Source of the DNA: Mariaggregatimicrobium sp964498785
GTDB taxonomy: Bacteria; Zhuqueibacterota; Zhuqueibacteria; Thermofontimicrobiales; Thiofontviventaceae
Reading direction: 5' to 3'
Length of the DNA: 64,000 nucleotides
NCBI GenBank assembly: GCA_964498785.1
Contig: CAZCJL010000018.1
Location: 1-64,000, forward strand
In this document: positions 26,252 to 35,099 of the stretch, in pieces
Numbering within the stretch: position 1 is the stretch's first letter
How the letters are laid out: each line of letters begins with the position of its first letter
The notes under the pieces: generated by a model
Databases searched by the model: none
The model's input: the letters and a program-made list of their open reading frames with translations, nothing else
Told to the model about the DNA's origin: nothing
Made by a program: the position numbers and the translations under genes

Positions 26252-27472
26252 TTAACTATCTGTTTCCCGGATCATCTCCACAACCTCATCCCCGATCGCC
26301 AGACAAGCCGTCAAGCCCGGTGAATCGATGCCCACCAGATTTATGCAGCGCGGATATTTTTTCGACCGCTCGATAACCCAATCGTAATGATCTTCCAGCT
26401 TCGCCTGAATTCCGACCTGATGCAACATAATATCATCTATTCGTAGTTTTGGAAAAAACGAAAGCACGTTCTCGTAGAAATACTCCGGTGGATAGAGATC
26501 GTTTGCCGTATCTTCACGATCCGAGACGCCCTTTGATGCAGGCCCCAGTGTGACTTCGTTCCCGGCGATATATCTCCCGTTTTTTTCTGCGAATGTCGGC
26601 GTCAAGTGAATCCCCACCGTTTTCAGAACTTTTTTCTGTTTGAAAAGTTTCTGAAATTCGTCGAACGGAATGCGCTCTTTTTCGCCATTTGGCAGCAGCG
26701 CATACGGCGCAGGATAGATATTCAATCCGCCGTGCCGGATATCATCCCGTTTGTTTTTGTAAAATTTCGCCGATTCCCCGCGCACCGGTCGAATGCAATA
26801 GGGGAAATCCGGTTCAACCATTCTGGCAACCTGATCAGAATAAATTCCCGCCGCATTGATGAGATGCTCTGCTTCAAATACCTCTTTCCGTCCCTGTGAA
26901 ATTGTCGTTACTTTAAAATATGTAGCATGAGGACGAATGTCAACCACTTCCGTGCCGTTTATAAAAAAAACACCATTATTCGAAGCCAGGGAGAATATTT
27001 TATAAAGTAATTCAGTCGGTTCAACAATACCAGATGTCGGAAAATATCCAGCGGCAATGCAATCAACATTCGGTTCAAGGGAACGGACATCATCAGGGCT
27101 GATCATCCGGCAATCGGGAACGCCGTTTTCACGGGCAATCTGCAAAGTATCTTTAACGTACATATAATCATTTTCATTTGTTGCCACAATAATTTTGCCT
27201 GTCTTTTGACACGGCACGTCAAACTCTTCACAGAAATCATACATCATTTTGTTGCCGGGAACACACAGCTTTGACTTCAATAAACTCAAATCTCTGGGAT
27301 AATAGACGCCGGCATGTACTACTCCCGAATTACGCGACGACTGGTTTTCCGCAGTTATTTTTGCATTTTTTTCAATAACGAAAATATCATCAAAATGCTG
27401 TGACAATTTATAAGCGATAGCACATCCGATAATTCCGCCACCGATGATTGTTAGGTCTGCTCTTTCTGACAT
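26252..27472 (-). CDS. FAD-dependent oxidoreductase, L-2-hydroxyglutarate oxidase-like
   Basis: A 406-residue DAAO-superfamily flavoenzyme. The FAD-binding motif is IIGGGIIGCAIAYKLS near the N-terminus, followed by ENQSSRNSGVVHAGVYYPRDLSLLKSKLCVPGN, the hallmark of the LhgO/YgaF family that oxidises L-2-hydroxyglutarate to 2-oxoglutarate. Later motifs are HLINAAGIYSDQVA, RPVRGESAKF and GIHLTPTF. I chose ATG 27472, preceded by GGTGA, over upstream starts at 27499 and 27592, whose extra 40 residues look untranslated. It is divergent from the sigma-54 region. A role in glutamate or proline carbon flow is possible but not shown. Confidence 0.82.
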   Translation of the reverse strand: MSERADLTIIGGGIIGCAIAYKLSQHFDDIFVIEKNAKITAENQSSRNSGVVHAGVYYPRDLSLLKSKLCVPGNKMMYDFCEEFDVPCQKTGKIIVATNENDYMYVKDTLQIARENGVPDCRMISPDDVRSLEPNVDCIAAGYFPTSGIVEPTELLYKIFSLASNNGVFFINGTEVVDIRPHATYFKVTTISQGRKEVFEAEHLINAAGIYSDQVARMVEPDFPYCIRPVRGESAKFYKNKRDDIRHGGLNIYPAPYALLPNGEKERIPFDEFQKLFKQKKVLKTVGIHLTPTFAEKNGRYIAGNEVTLGPASKGVSDREDTANDLYPPEYFYENVLSFFPKLRIDDIMLHQVGIQAKLEDHYDWVIERSKKYPRCINLVGIDSPGLTACLAIGDEVVEMIRETDS

Positions 27473-27599
27473 TAAATCACCGAACTGTATTAAAGTCATT
27501 AAATATTCAAATATACGATTGTTATTGCAAATTGTCAAGCGATTATCAACCTGTTTTCCAGCAGAACAACTAAATTGGAAAGCACCTGGCACGCCGATT

Positions 27600-27628
27600 T
27601 CGTCGAAGGCACTCGACTAAATCGTCGA
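27600..27628 (+). promoter_or_regulatory. Candidate NtrC-type enhancer (UAS) for the left-hand operon
   Basis: TCGTCGA, 6 nt, TCGAC, 4 nt, TCGTCGA. The inner GTCGA-N6-TCGAC forms a dyad. Upstream of the paralogous right-hand operon the minus strand carries TCGTCGA, 5 nt, TCGAC, 4 nt, TCGTCGG (37080-37053). Both face the same way relative to transcription, and both end 87-99 nt upstream of a sigma-54-like -24 element, which is where NtrC-family activators bind. Confidence 0.6.
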
Positions 27629-27715
27629 TATTTACCGAATTTTCATTTTTTTTTTATACTTCTAAAAATTTTCAATTAAATATATTTATTGAGGTTAGGC
27701 AGTTAATCCATTTAA

Positions 27716-27732
27716 TGGCATAAAATTTGGCT
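27716..27732 (+). promoter_or_regulatory. Sigma-54-like promoter (imperfect) for the T9SS cargo gene
   Basis: TGGCATAAAATTTGGCT has a -24 TGGCA and a -12 TTGGC. It matches TGGCAC-N5-TTGC except that the -12 GC is displaced by one base. The predicted transcript start is about 45 bases before the ATG at 27790. The imperfect spacing lowers confidence; the paired enhancer-like site at 27600 raises it. Confidence 0.5.
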
Positions 27733-27789
27733 GTTTACAGGTAAAATTCTTAATTCACATTTTAATTATTTTAAAAGGAGTTAGTAGCT

Positions 27790-29286
27790 ATGTTCAACAG
27801 ATTACGATCTCTGGTACTCGCACTGACACTGTTGTTTGTAGGATTCAATGCTTACAATGGATTGTCACAGGGCAAAAACCACAACAAAAAAGCATGGCCT
27901 GATTCGCTGATATCTGTTACACTTGAAGGAACAGTTATCATTGATAACGCTCACGAGAATGTCTATTTTCTCGATGTGGATGGCGACGATGTTGCGGATT
28001 ACAACCTGAGTTTTGGCCCGGATTGGTACGTCCCGGAAAGTGGCGCTGCACGCCCCGCAGCCGGTGACCAGGTAACAATCGTTGGTTCGGTGAATCCAAA
28101 ACCAACAGTGCCGGTTGTTATTGTATTTGAAATCAACGGCCTGGTCTGGCGAGAAGCCATCGAAAACTGGTGGAAACATCAGGATTGGTGCGACAGCCTT
28201 GAAGTCATTACTGTCACCGGAACGATAATGGTTGATACGACATATTTTTATCTTCACTATTATTTAGATGAAAATGGCGACGGTGAACCGGATTATTTTC
28301 TCAGTTTTGGTCCTCCGTGGTATGAGCCCGAAAGTGGTGCAACTCATCCGCAAGAGGGTGAAACAGTGACTATCGAAGGTGCGCTAAAAGAAGGTGAAGC
28401 AATTCCCAGACTCGTTGTATCAAAAATAAATGATCTGCTTTGGCGTGAATTACAGGGGCCGGCTCCCTGGAGTGGTAGTTGGGTAAATAAGGAAAATAAG
28501 AAACAAAAACGTATCCACAGTCCGATCGACTTTCTCTCATGGGTTGAATTTCCTCCGGGAGCAATGAAAGGCGGCGGACAAAGCGGACCACAATTCCCGG
28601 ATTCAATGTTCTGCGAATTCATGAACGTTTGGTGCGATAGTTTGCCCGGCAGACCGGATTCAGCATTCGCCGGCTGGCATTTCTTTTTCTCAAACCCAAA
28701 TGGTAAAGAACACCCGGGTTATGATGGTGGACGAGCAGTACGCTTTATTAAACGGCTGCGGATGCAATTGAATATTTGCGTGAACGATTCTGCGGATGAT
28801 CAGGGGCTGGGCAAAGCGAACAGCGACAGTTACACATTAATGTATTGGGACGAAGAGTTTTCACAATGGGCGCCGGTCGAAAACGCGATCTATGACGCCA
28901 TGACTCACACCTTTTCCCTTGAACCGGAAAATGTCAATTCTTATTATGCCGTATTTAGTGAAACCAGCGCTGTGACTTCTGCTAAAAGCGAGAACACTGC
29001 AACACCGGCAGAATTTGCACTATACCAGAATTATCCGAATCCGTTTAATCCGACAACAACCATTGCTTATAACATTCATAATTCCGCGATGGTGTCATTA
29101 TCGATCTTCAATATTTTGGGACAAGAAGTTCGACAACTGGTGAATGGATTTAATCAAAGTGGTACATATCAGGTAACATGGGACGGACGAGATGAGCTGG
29201 GTGAGACGCTACCGTCAGGATTTTATATTTACCAACTAACAGTTGGAAATAAAACAGAAACCCGGCGCATGTTGATGATGAAATAA
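27790..29286 (+). CDS. Secreted protein with tandem repeat domain and T9SS-type sorting tail
   Basis: A 498-residue exported protein of unknown function. After a signal peptide (1-27) come two copies of one domain (about 42-122 and 138-220). Each has a VTGT/LEGT strand, an Asp-rich LDVDGD or LDENGDGEPD loop, then LSFGPxWY-PESGA-P and a VTI-G strand, suggesting a small Ca-binding beta-barrel. A middle region contains Trp and Pro. The last 85 or so residues are a Por-type sorting domain (YQNYPNPFNPTT ... LGQEVRQL ... WDGRDELGETLPSGFYIYQL), which directs export by a type IX-like system and surface attachment. The start follows AGGAG. It is downstream of the sigma-54-like site. Confidence 0.85.
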   Translation: MFNRLRSLVLALTLLFVGFNAYNGLSQGKNHNKKAWPDSLISVTLEGTVIIDNAHENVYFLDVDGDDVADYNLSFGPDWYVPESGAARPAAGDQVTIVGSVNPKPTVPVVIVFEINGLVWREAIENWWKHQDWCDSLEVITVTGTIMVDTTYFYLHYYLDENGDGEPDYFLSFGPPWYEPESGATHPQEGETVTIEGALKEGEAIPRLVVSKINDLLWRELQGPAPWSGSWVNKENKKQKRIHSPIDFLSWVEFPPGAMKGGGQSGPQFPDSMFCEFMNVWCDSLPGRPDSAFAGWHFFFSNPNGKEHPGYDGGRAVRFIKRLRMQLNICVNDSADDQGLGKANSDSYTLMYWDEEFSQWAPVENAIYDAMTHTFSLEPENVNSYYAVFSETSAVTSAKSENTATPAEFALYQNYPNPFNPTTTIAYNIHNSAMVSLSIFNILGQEVRQLVNGFNQSGTYQVTWDGRDELGETLPSGFYIYQLTVGNKTETRRMLMMK

Positions 29287-29314
29287 ACTGTGAACCATAT
29301 TCCTTACCCCCGAT

Positions 29315-29345
29315 GGCGCCTTGAAATTTCTTTTTTCAGGGCGCC
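29315..29345. terminator. GC-rich hairpin after the T9SS cargo gene
   Basis: GGCGCC at 29315-29320 and GGCGCC at 29340-29345 pair, extended by TTGAAA and TTTCAG. The stem is stable but no T-tract follows. It may terminate or attenuate transcription between the cargo gene and the Asp-repeat gene. Confidence 0.5.
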
Positions 29346-29456
29346 TGATATTAAAGATAATAGCAGCGTGAATTTATTTAATTCTTGATTTTTAGTTTTT
29401 AATTATGTAATTTAATAATTATAAACAATTTTAAAAGGAGCGGAGGCCTTTTCCAG

Positions 29457-30185
29457 TTGAACAAATTGTTTAAAATATCCCTCGCAACGTTATTCCTGGC
29501 TATTTTATTTATTTTCGGGAACAACGTTTACGGACAATCTGGCGAGGATTCATCCGGTGTAGTTCCGATTGGCTATGTCGATGCGGATCAGGATGGTGTA
29601 AACGATCTGTTCCACGATGCGAACGGCGATGGTATAAACGATGTAACGCAAAAACCGTACAGACATCATTTTCGTTGGCAGGATCAGGATGGTGATGGCA
29701 TAAACGATCTTTGGCGCGACCAGGATGGTGATGGGGTCAACGACCTGCTTCACAGTGTCCTTAAAAAACGCGGCATTAAGCCAAAAACTCCATGGATTGA
29801 TAAAGATGGTGACGGAATACGAGATACAGACGCAGTTCCCTCTTATGATGTTGATTTAAAAGATTTTGTGTTAGATATGGATGGCGATAGCGTAAATGAT
29901 ATAACCGGTGTGAATATTTCAAAATCAAGCACCATGGGCTATCGCTTTGGCAGGATTGATGAAGAAATGAATCAGGAAATTGAGAAATTTATCGATAAAA
30001 ATAAAGACGGCATGTTTGATGGGTTTTCGAATCGCTTGAAAAATGATATGAAAAATTTCGGTAAAACACGTAAATTTGATTACTTCATTGATAAGGATAG
30101 CGATGGAATCTCTGATGGTCGCGGGTTTAAACGAGTGGGAAAGAAACAATCAGGACAGGGACATGGCAAAGGAAAAGGGCCTTAA
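29457..30185 (+). CDS. Secreted Asp-rich (EF-hand/thrombospondin-3-like) repeat protein
   Basis: 242 residues starting at TTG (29457), 10 bases after GGAGG. A signal peptide (1-27) precedes repeated Ca-binding-type loops: DADQDGVNDLF, DANGDGINDVT, DQDGDGINDLW, DQDGDGVNDLL, DKDGDGIRDTD, DMDGDSVNDIT, DKNKDGMFDGF and DKDSDGISDG. The C-terminus is basic and Gly-rich (GKKQSGQGHGKGKGP). The same plan, Asp loops then a Gly/Lys tail, is seen in the protein at 36335-36859. It overlaps the barrel gene by 23 bases. Calcium binding and surface location are inferred from the motifs. Confidence 0.8.
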   Translation: MNKLFKISLATLFLAILFIFGNNVYGQSGEDSSGVVPIGYVDADQDGVNDLFHDANGDGINDVTQKPYRHHFRWQDQDGDGINDLWRDQDGDGVNDLLHSVLKKRGIKPKTPWIDKDGDGIRDTDAVPSYDVDLKDFVLDMDGDSVNDITGVNISKSSTMGYRFGRIDEEMNQEIEKFIDKNKDGMFDGFSNRLKNDMKNFGKTRKFDYFIDKDSDGISDGRGFKRVGKKQSGQGHGKGKGP

Positions 30186-31401
30186 GAATTTAGCCTTTTT
30201 ATCATTGACAATCATTGTGTTATTTGGGCCGTATACAGAATTTACGCTGGCTAAAACTGAATTAGCTGTTAGTCAAACCACAATATACGACCAAAATATT
30301 TTCCGTAATTATATGGAATTGCCGGACTGGGTGAATCAGTCCATGATTCGACTTGACCGGCAATTTGACTTTCGTGCCGCGCACTTTCGCGCTTCATACT
30401 CAGGTGATGTTAGTTTTTTTCAAACGTATCATGACAGACGTTTTCATACTCATAAAGCGAATATCGAATCTTTTTTTCCGCTTTCCGATAACTATCTTTT
30501 AAATACTGGTAGTGAATTTAAAATTCGTTTGAATAAAACAGAATATGATTATTTTGATTCTAATCAATGGTTGATTTATTCCCAATTGCGTATTCAGCAC
30601 TGGCAGACAAATCCGATTCAATTTGAATTTCAGGTGCGCTCAAAGGATTTCAAAAATCTCGATGAATTCAGCCACCGGGAATCTCTCGGTTCAATCCGGG
30701 TAAAACATTTTTTTCCGACCAAAACGACCATTATCGGACAACTCGCATATTCTTCAAAAAACTATTTGAATGATCAAACCATAGAAGAATTCGTGATCAT
30801 AAAAAAAGACACAATAATCCAACGAGGAAATGGCAGGGGCCGCGGTCCGCTGATACCCAAAACTTTGGTGGATAGCTCTGTTATCGCTCATAATATGAGC
30901 ATTCCTGAAACACGGCAGTGGGTTATGTCATTGAAATTCGCTCAGTCGATTTTCCCCAAAACCGGTATTAGTTTACAATACGCCCGACGATTTAATCCGA
31001 CACAAAATACCCGTTATTTGCAAGGTCAGGAATATTCGTATACCAAAGATGATGAACTATATGATGATCCGTATTCTTACGGCAGTCATGAATTGCAATT
31101 TGTCTTGACGCAAATATTACCCTGGAAAAGTCAATTAAAAATGTTTGCAGAATTTTATGATAAAAATTACACGTATGCACTCGATCTTTTAACAAACAAA
31201 GACCAAACAGAGACATCGCCTAACCGATCTGATCAACAATCGATTTTTGGATTATATATGAGCAAAAAAATCGGAATGAGCCGGTTTACCCAAAACATCG
31301 AATGCTATTTATCAACTTACTATCTGTTGAACCAATCAAATGATCCCTATTTTGATTTCGATAGTTACTCCATGAGTGGAGGTATTGAAATCACATTTTG
31401 A
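30163..31401 (+). CDS. Putative outer-membrane beta-barrel protein (paralog 1)
   Basis: 412 residues from the ATG at 30163, chosen because it opens a signal sequence (LKNLAFLSLTIIVLF); the frame stays open upstream to 30076 but would give no signal peptide. The body consists of alternating polar and aromatic strands (SYSGDVSFFQTYHDRRFH, IQFEFQVRSKDFKNL, YALDLL) and ends in FDSYSMSGGIEITF, with the terminal Phe expected of an outer-membrane barrel. The segment DELYDDPYSYGSHELQFVLTQILP aligns with DELFDDRYGYEGHEIDFTINHFLP of the protein at 35100-36254, showing paralogy. The Arg/Gly loop GNGRGRGP is notable. No known family was recognised. The start overlaps the preceding Asp-repeat gene. Confidence 0.72.
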   Translation: MAKEKGLKNLAFLSLTIIVLFGPYTEFTLAKTELAVSQTTIYDQNIFRNYMELPDWVNQSMIRLDRQFDFRAAHFRASYSGDVSFFQTYHDRRFHTHKANIESFFPLSDNYLLNTGSEFKIRLNKTEYDYFDSNQWLIYSQLRIQHWQTNPIQFEFQVRSKDFKNLDEFSHRESLGSIRVKHFFPTKTTIIGQLAYSSKNYLNDQTIEEFVIIKKDTIIQRGNGRGRGPLIPKTLVDSSVIAHNMSIPETRQWVMSLKFAQSIFPKTGISLQYARRFNPTQNTRYLQGQEYSYTKDDELYDDPYSYGSHELQFVLTQILPWKSQLKMFAEFYDKNYTYALDLLTNKDQTETSPNRSDQQSIFGLYMSKKIGMSRFTQNIECYLSTYYLLNQSNDPYFDFDSYSMSGGIEITF

Positions 31402-31475
31402 AATTTCATCATCGCAACATTTTTTACTTGATTTATTTAATATTTGGGTTAATTTAAACTAAAAGTAGCAACTAT

Positions 31476-31580
31476 CACTCAGCTTTCAGCAGTCAGCCCG
31501 ACAAAAAACAACGCACTTGCTCAGAAAGTGAATAAAAAGCCATGCAGTAATTGCTTGTTTTTTTAGCTGGAAGCTGAGTG
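31476..31580. repeat. Foldback repeat upstream of the histidine kinase
   Basis: CACTCAGCTTTCAGC (31476-31490) and GCTGGAAGCTGAGTG (31566-31580) are inverted copies with one mismatch, about 75 nt apart. A smaller CACTT...AAAGTG hairpin lies in the loop. It fills half of the 241-nt gap before the kinase gene and may be a MITE-like insertion or a 5' regulatory structure. Confidence 0.6.
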
Positions 31581-31642
31581 TTGATCGCTTAAATTAGATT
31601 TACATTAAACATCCTTTTAATTAATTCTGATGTTGTTGAATT

Positions 31643-33700
31643 ATGGAAATAAATACAGATCGTAAAATTCCCGGGCGACTAAAGCGAATCCAACCGCGCT
31701 ATGTTATCATCATCTCCATTATTCTTTTGTTGACAATGCTCTTTTCCGCATTTTTTGAGTTAAATCAAACCCGACAAGAAATCCGTAATGTAATGGAAGA
31801 AGAAGCGACAACGCTTATGTCCGCGATCACCATTAGTGGTGCAAATGCCATTTATGCCTATCACGAGCTGGAAGAATTAATTGATGAAAAATTATTATCT
31901 GTGGCCAGGTTGGCGGATCGATTAGAACGAAACAACAGCCTGACTCAGCAAATTCTTACTGATATTGCAGCGGAAAATGATGTGTATCGAATAAATATCC
32001 TTAATAAAAAGGGCAACAAGGTTCTATCCAGTTTTCAGGGAAGTCATGAAACAGACATTTCTCCTCCGGATGAGTTACAGTACTTGCAGCCAGTACTCAA
32101 TGGTCGCCAAGATGAAGTAATTCTCGGAGTTCGGGACAGTCGTCATAGCGGTGAAAAGAGATATGCAATCGCTGTTCGGCGTTCAAAAGGCGGGGCGATC
32201 ATTGCCAACATCGATGCCCGTTCAATCATCGAATTTCGCCGGTCGGTTGGTGTGGGCCGGTTAATGCAGGATATTGGGAAATACAAAGGAATTGCATATA
32301 TCGTGCTTCAGGATTCAACAGGAATTTTACTGGCAACTGAAGGTTTGACGAAAATTAACAGCCTCGGCAGCGATCAGTTTTTAATAAACGCTCTTGAGAA
32401 AAATGAGATTTCTTCCAGATTCCGCGATTACGAAAATGACCAGGTGTTTGAGTTTGTTAAACCATTTATTCTTTACGATGAGCCAGTGGGATTATTCAGA
32501 ATCGGCCTGAAAACAGATCATCTGGAACAGGCAGGTGACCGGATCAAACGCCGGTTATTCATTATGTCATTAGCGATGGGCTTATTCATCATAATCGCAG
32601 TGAATTTTCTGACCATAAATCAAAACTATCGCTTGATTAACGAAGCATATCGGCGCATCAAAACTTACTCCAGCAATATTCTGGAACACATGACAGATGC
32701 TGTAATTGCCATAAACCGTTCCAAACGAATAATCCTGTTTAATTCGGCAGCAGCTAAACTTTTTCAGACGTCTCCTTCCGAAGTGCTGGAAAGGCCATGC
32801 GAACGAGTTCTCAGCACTGCAATTACTCCTCTTTTGGAAGCGCTGGAAAATGGGACAACAGTCACTGATTTTGAAAAGCCGCTTCACATTCACGACAAGT
32901 ATTTAATAACTTCTATCAGTACATCTGTATTAAGAAATGAAACCGGTGAGATCGATTCTGCGTTTGCTGTGATTAAGGATTTAACAGAAAAACGGCATTT
33001 GGAGGAAACATTACAGCGCAAAGAAAAATTGACAGCCATGGGGCAACTGGCATCAGGCGTGGCTCATGAAATCCGTAATCCGCTGAATGCGATTAGCATG
33101 ATTACTCAACGGCTGAACAAAGAATTTGAACCAACACAGGACTCCGAAGAATATCATGAACTCACTCAAACGGTTGTTTCGGAAGTAAAACGAATTAATG
33201 AAATAATCCGGCAATTTTTAACCTTTGCCCGACCACCGAAGCCGGATCTTGTGAAAACTGATTTCAACCAATTAATTCAGTCGGTTATTTCGATCATTAA
33301 ATCGCAGGCGCGTGATAAGGAAATCACAATTACTTTAGAACTAAATGAAATCCCGGAAATCCTCGTCGATCAAAATCAAATGAAACAGGCGCTATTAAAC
33401 CTGTTCCAAAATGCAATCGATGCTGTTAAGGAAAAAGGTGAAATCATTATTCGCACCAGTCAAAGCAACGGCGACGTCATTCTTTTTGAAATACAGGATA
33501 ATGGCGCTGGTATTCCGGAAAAAATCCGGTCAAAAATTTTCAACCTTTATTTTACAACCAAACCGACCGGAACAGGTCTTGGATTAAGTCTTGTTCATCA
33601 AATAATATCACAACATAACGGGACAATTGAATTAGAAAGTGAAGTCGGGATGGGGACCCGATTTTCAATTTTTCTACCGGTTTATTTAAAAGGTAAATGA
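31643..33700 (+). CDS. NtrB-like sensor histidine kinase
   Basis: A 685-residue membrane kinase. TM1 is at about 20-40, then a roughly 260-residue extracytoplasmic sensor with two PAS/Cache-like segments (INILNKKGNKVLSS at about 117 and IVLQDSTGILLATEG at about 220), and TM2 at about 305-325. A cytoplasmic PAS (343-450) follows, then HisKA with the phosphorylated histidine in ASGVAHEIRNPLN (H475), and HATPase_c with NLFQNAIDAV, DNGAGIPE and GTGLGLSLVHQI. It is followed one base later by the NtrC-type regulator, its obvious partner. The ligand is unknown. Confidence 0.93.
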   Translation: MEINTDRKIPGRLKRIQPRYVIIISIILLLTMLFSAFFELNQTRQEIRNVMEEEATTLMSAITISGANAIYAYHELEELIDEKLLSVARLADRLERNNSLTQQILTDIAAENDVYRINILNKKGNKVLSSFQGSHETDISPPDELQYLQPVLNGRQDEVILGVRDSRHSGEKRYAIAVRRSKGGAIIANIDARSIIEFRRSVGVGRLMQDIGKYKGIAYIVLQDSTGILLATEGLTKINSLGSDQFLINALEKNEISSRFRDYENDQVFEFVKPFILYDEPVGLFRIGLKTDHLEQAGDRIKRRLFIMSLAMGLFIIIAVNFLTINQNYRLINEAYRRIKTYSSNILEHMTDAVIAINRSKRIILFNSAAAKLFQTSPSEVLERPCERVLSTAITPLLEALENGTTVTDFEKPLHIHDKYLITSISTSVLRNETGEIDSAFAVIKDLTEKRHLEETLQRKEKLTAMGQLASGVAHEIRNPLNAISMITQRLNKEFEPTQDSEEYHELTQTVVSEVKRINEIIRQFLTFARPPKPDLVKTDFNQLIQSVISIIKSQARDKEITITLELNEIPEILVDQNQMKQALLNLFQNAIDAVKEKGEIIIRTSQSNGDVILFEIQDNGAGIPEKIRSKIFNLYFTTKPTGTGLGLSLVHQIISQHNGTIELESEVGMGTRFSIFLPVYLKGK

Positions 33701-33701
33701 T

Positions 33702-35066
33702 ATGTCAGAGTTTAAAATACTATTAATTGATGATGAACCCGCGCAACTAAAAGCGCTTTCCGGCTTTTTGGTAAAAAAAGGTTTTGATGTTACAACAGCA
33801 TCTTCCGGGCTTCGGGGGATTGATGTGCTTAAGACAGAAACGATTGATCTGATCATCACGGATTTTAAAATGCCTGATTTGAACGGACTTGACGTACTGG
33901 AAAAAGGGAAGCAGATTAATCCGGACGTCGGCGTGATCGTTATGACAGCGTATGGTAGTATTGAAAACGCAACCCAGGCAATGCAGAACGGCGCGATTGA
34001 TTATCTGACCAAACCGATTGATCTGGATCAGTTGGAAATCGTCATTAATAAGGCTCTGGAACATAAACAGCTTGTTTCTGAAAACACGCTTCTACGAGAA
34101 CAGTTGGCAGAAAAATTCAAATTCGACCAGATCATTTCTGTGAGTGAAGTGATGGAAGAAGTGCTGAATATTGCCGGTCGCGCAGCAGCGAGCAAAAGCA
34201 CTGTGCTGATTACCGGCGAAAGTGGGACCGGAAAAGAGCTTGTCGCACGGGCAATCCATTATGCCAGTCCGAGAAAGGACAGACCATTCCTCGCGGTAAA
34301 TTGTGCCGCCTTGCCGGACAATCTGCTCGAGAGTGAATTATTTGGTCATGAAAAAGGCGCGTTTACCGGTGCGGACCGGATGCGCAAGGGGCGCTTTGAA
34401 CTTGCTGATACCGGTACACTATTCATCGATGAGATCGGTGAAATCCCACTTCCGACACAGGTTAAACTTTTGCGCGTGTTACAGGAGCAAACCTTCGAAC
34501 GAGTGGGTAGCGCCGAAATGATAACGGTGAATGTGCGCATTGTTGCTGCCACAAATCGAAATCTGGAAAATATGATCGCCGCCGGCAGATTTCGGGAAGA
34601 TCTTTTTTACAGGCTCAATGTCGTGCATATTCATATCCCGCCATTGCAAAAACGAAAGACTGATATTCCGCTATTGGCTGAATTCTTTTTAAAAAAATAC
34701 GCACAGGAAAATGAACGCAATATAAACGGAATTTCCAGAGAAGCAATGGATTTACTCATGAAATATGAATATCCCGGAAACGTCCGGGAGTTGGAAAACA
34801 TCATGGAACAGGCAGTCGTTCTCAGTCGCGGGGATTTCATTATGACACGCGACCTCCCGATGACTGTTCGCAGCGCTCAATCAGAACCAAAAATTTCTGA
34901 TGTTATGCTCGATGGAAATCTCACCAAGCAGGTAGAAGCGTTGGAAATTGAGCTAATCCGGTACGCGCTGGATCAGGCCGAGGGAGTTCAAACAAAAGCT
35001 TCCAAATTACTGGGAATTACGGAACGAAATTTAAGATATAAATTGAATAAATATGGAATGAAATAG
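33702..35066 (+). CDS. NtrC-family sigma-54-dependent response regulator
   Basis: A 454-residue activator. The receiver domain (1-120) has the phospho-acceptor D54 (IITDFKMPD) and K104 (YLTKPID). The AAA+ domain has Walker A GESGTGKE (172-179), the sigma-54 contact loop GAFTGA (219-224), Walker B GTLFIDEIGEIPL and an arginine-finger region with FREDLFYRLNV. The C-terminal Fis-type helix-turn-helix (about 410-454) ends in SKLLGITERNLRYKLNKYG. It opens sigma-54 promoters when phosphorylated. It starts 1 base after the kinase stop. Likely targets are the promoters at 27716 and 36939, which share an enhancer-like motif. Confidence 0.95.
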   Translation: MSEFKILLIDDEPAQLKALSGFLVKKGFDVTTASSGLRGIDVLKTETIDLIITDFKMPDLNGLDVLEKGKQINPDVGVIVMTAYGSIENATQAMQNGAIDYLTKPIDLDQLEIVINKALEHKQLVSENTLLREQLAEKFKFDQIISVSEVMEEVLNIAGRAAASKSTVLITGESGTGKELVARAIHYASPRKDRPFLAVNCAALPDNLLESELFGHEKGAFTGADRMRKGRFELADTGTLFIDEIGEIPLPTQVKLLRVLQEQTFERVGSAEMITVNVRIVAATNRNLENMIAAGRFREDLFYRLNVVHIHIPPLQKRKTDIPLLAEFFLKKYAQENERNINGISREAMDLLMKYEYPGNVRELENIMEQAVVLSRGDFIMTRDLPMTVRSAQSEPKISDVMLDGNLTKQVEALEIELIRYALDQAEGVQTKASKLLGITERNLRYKLNKYGMK

Positions 35067-35099
35067 AAAAGCGATTTCCTCTGCCTGAGTTCCAAACGC

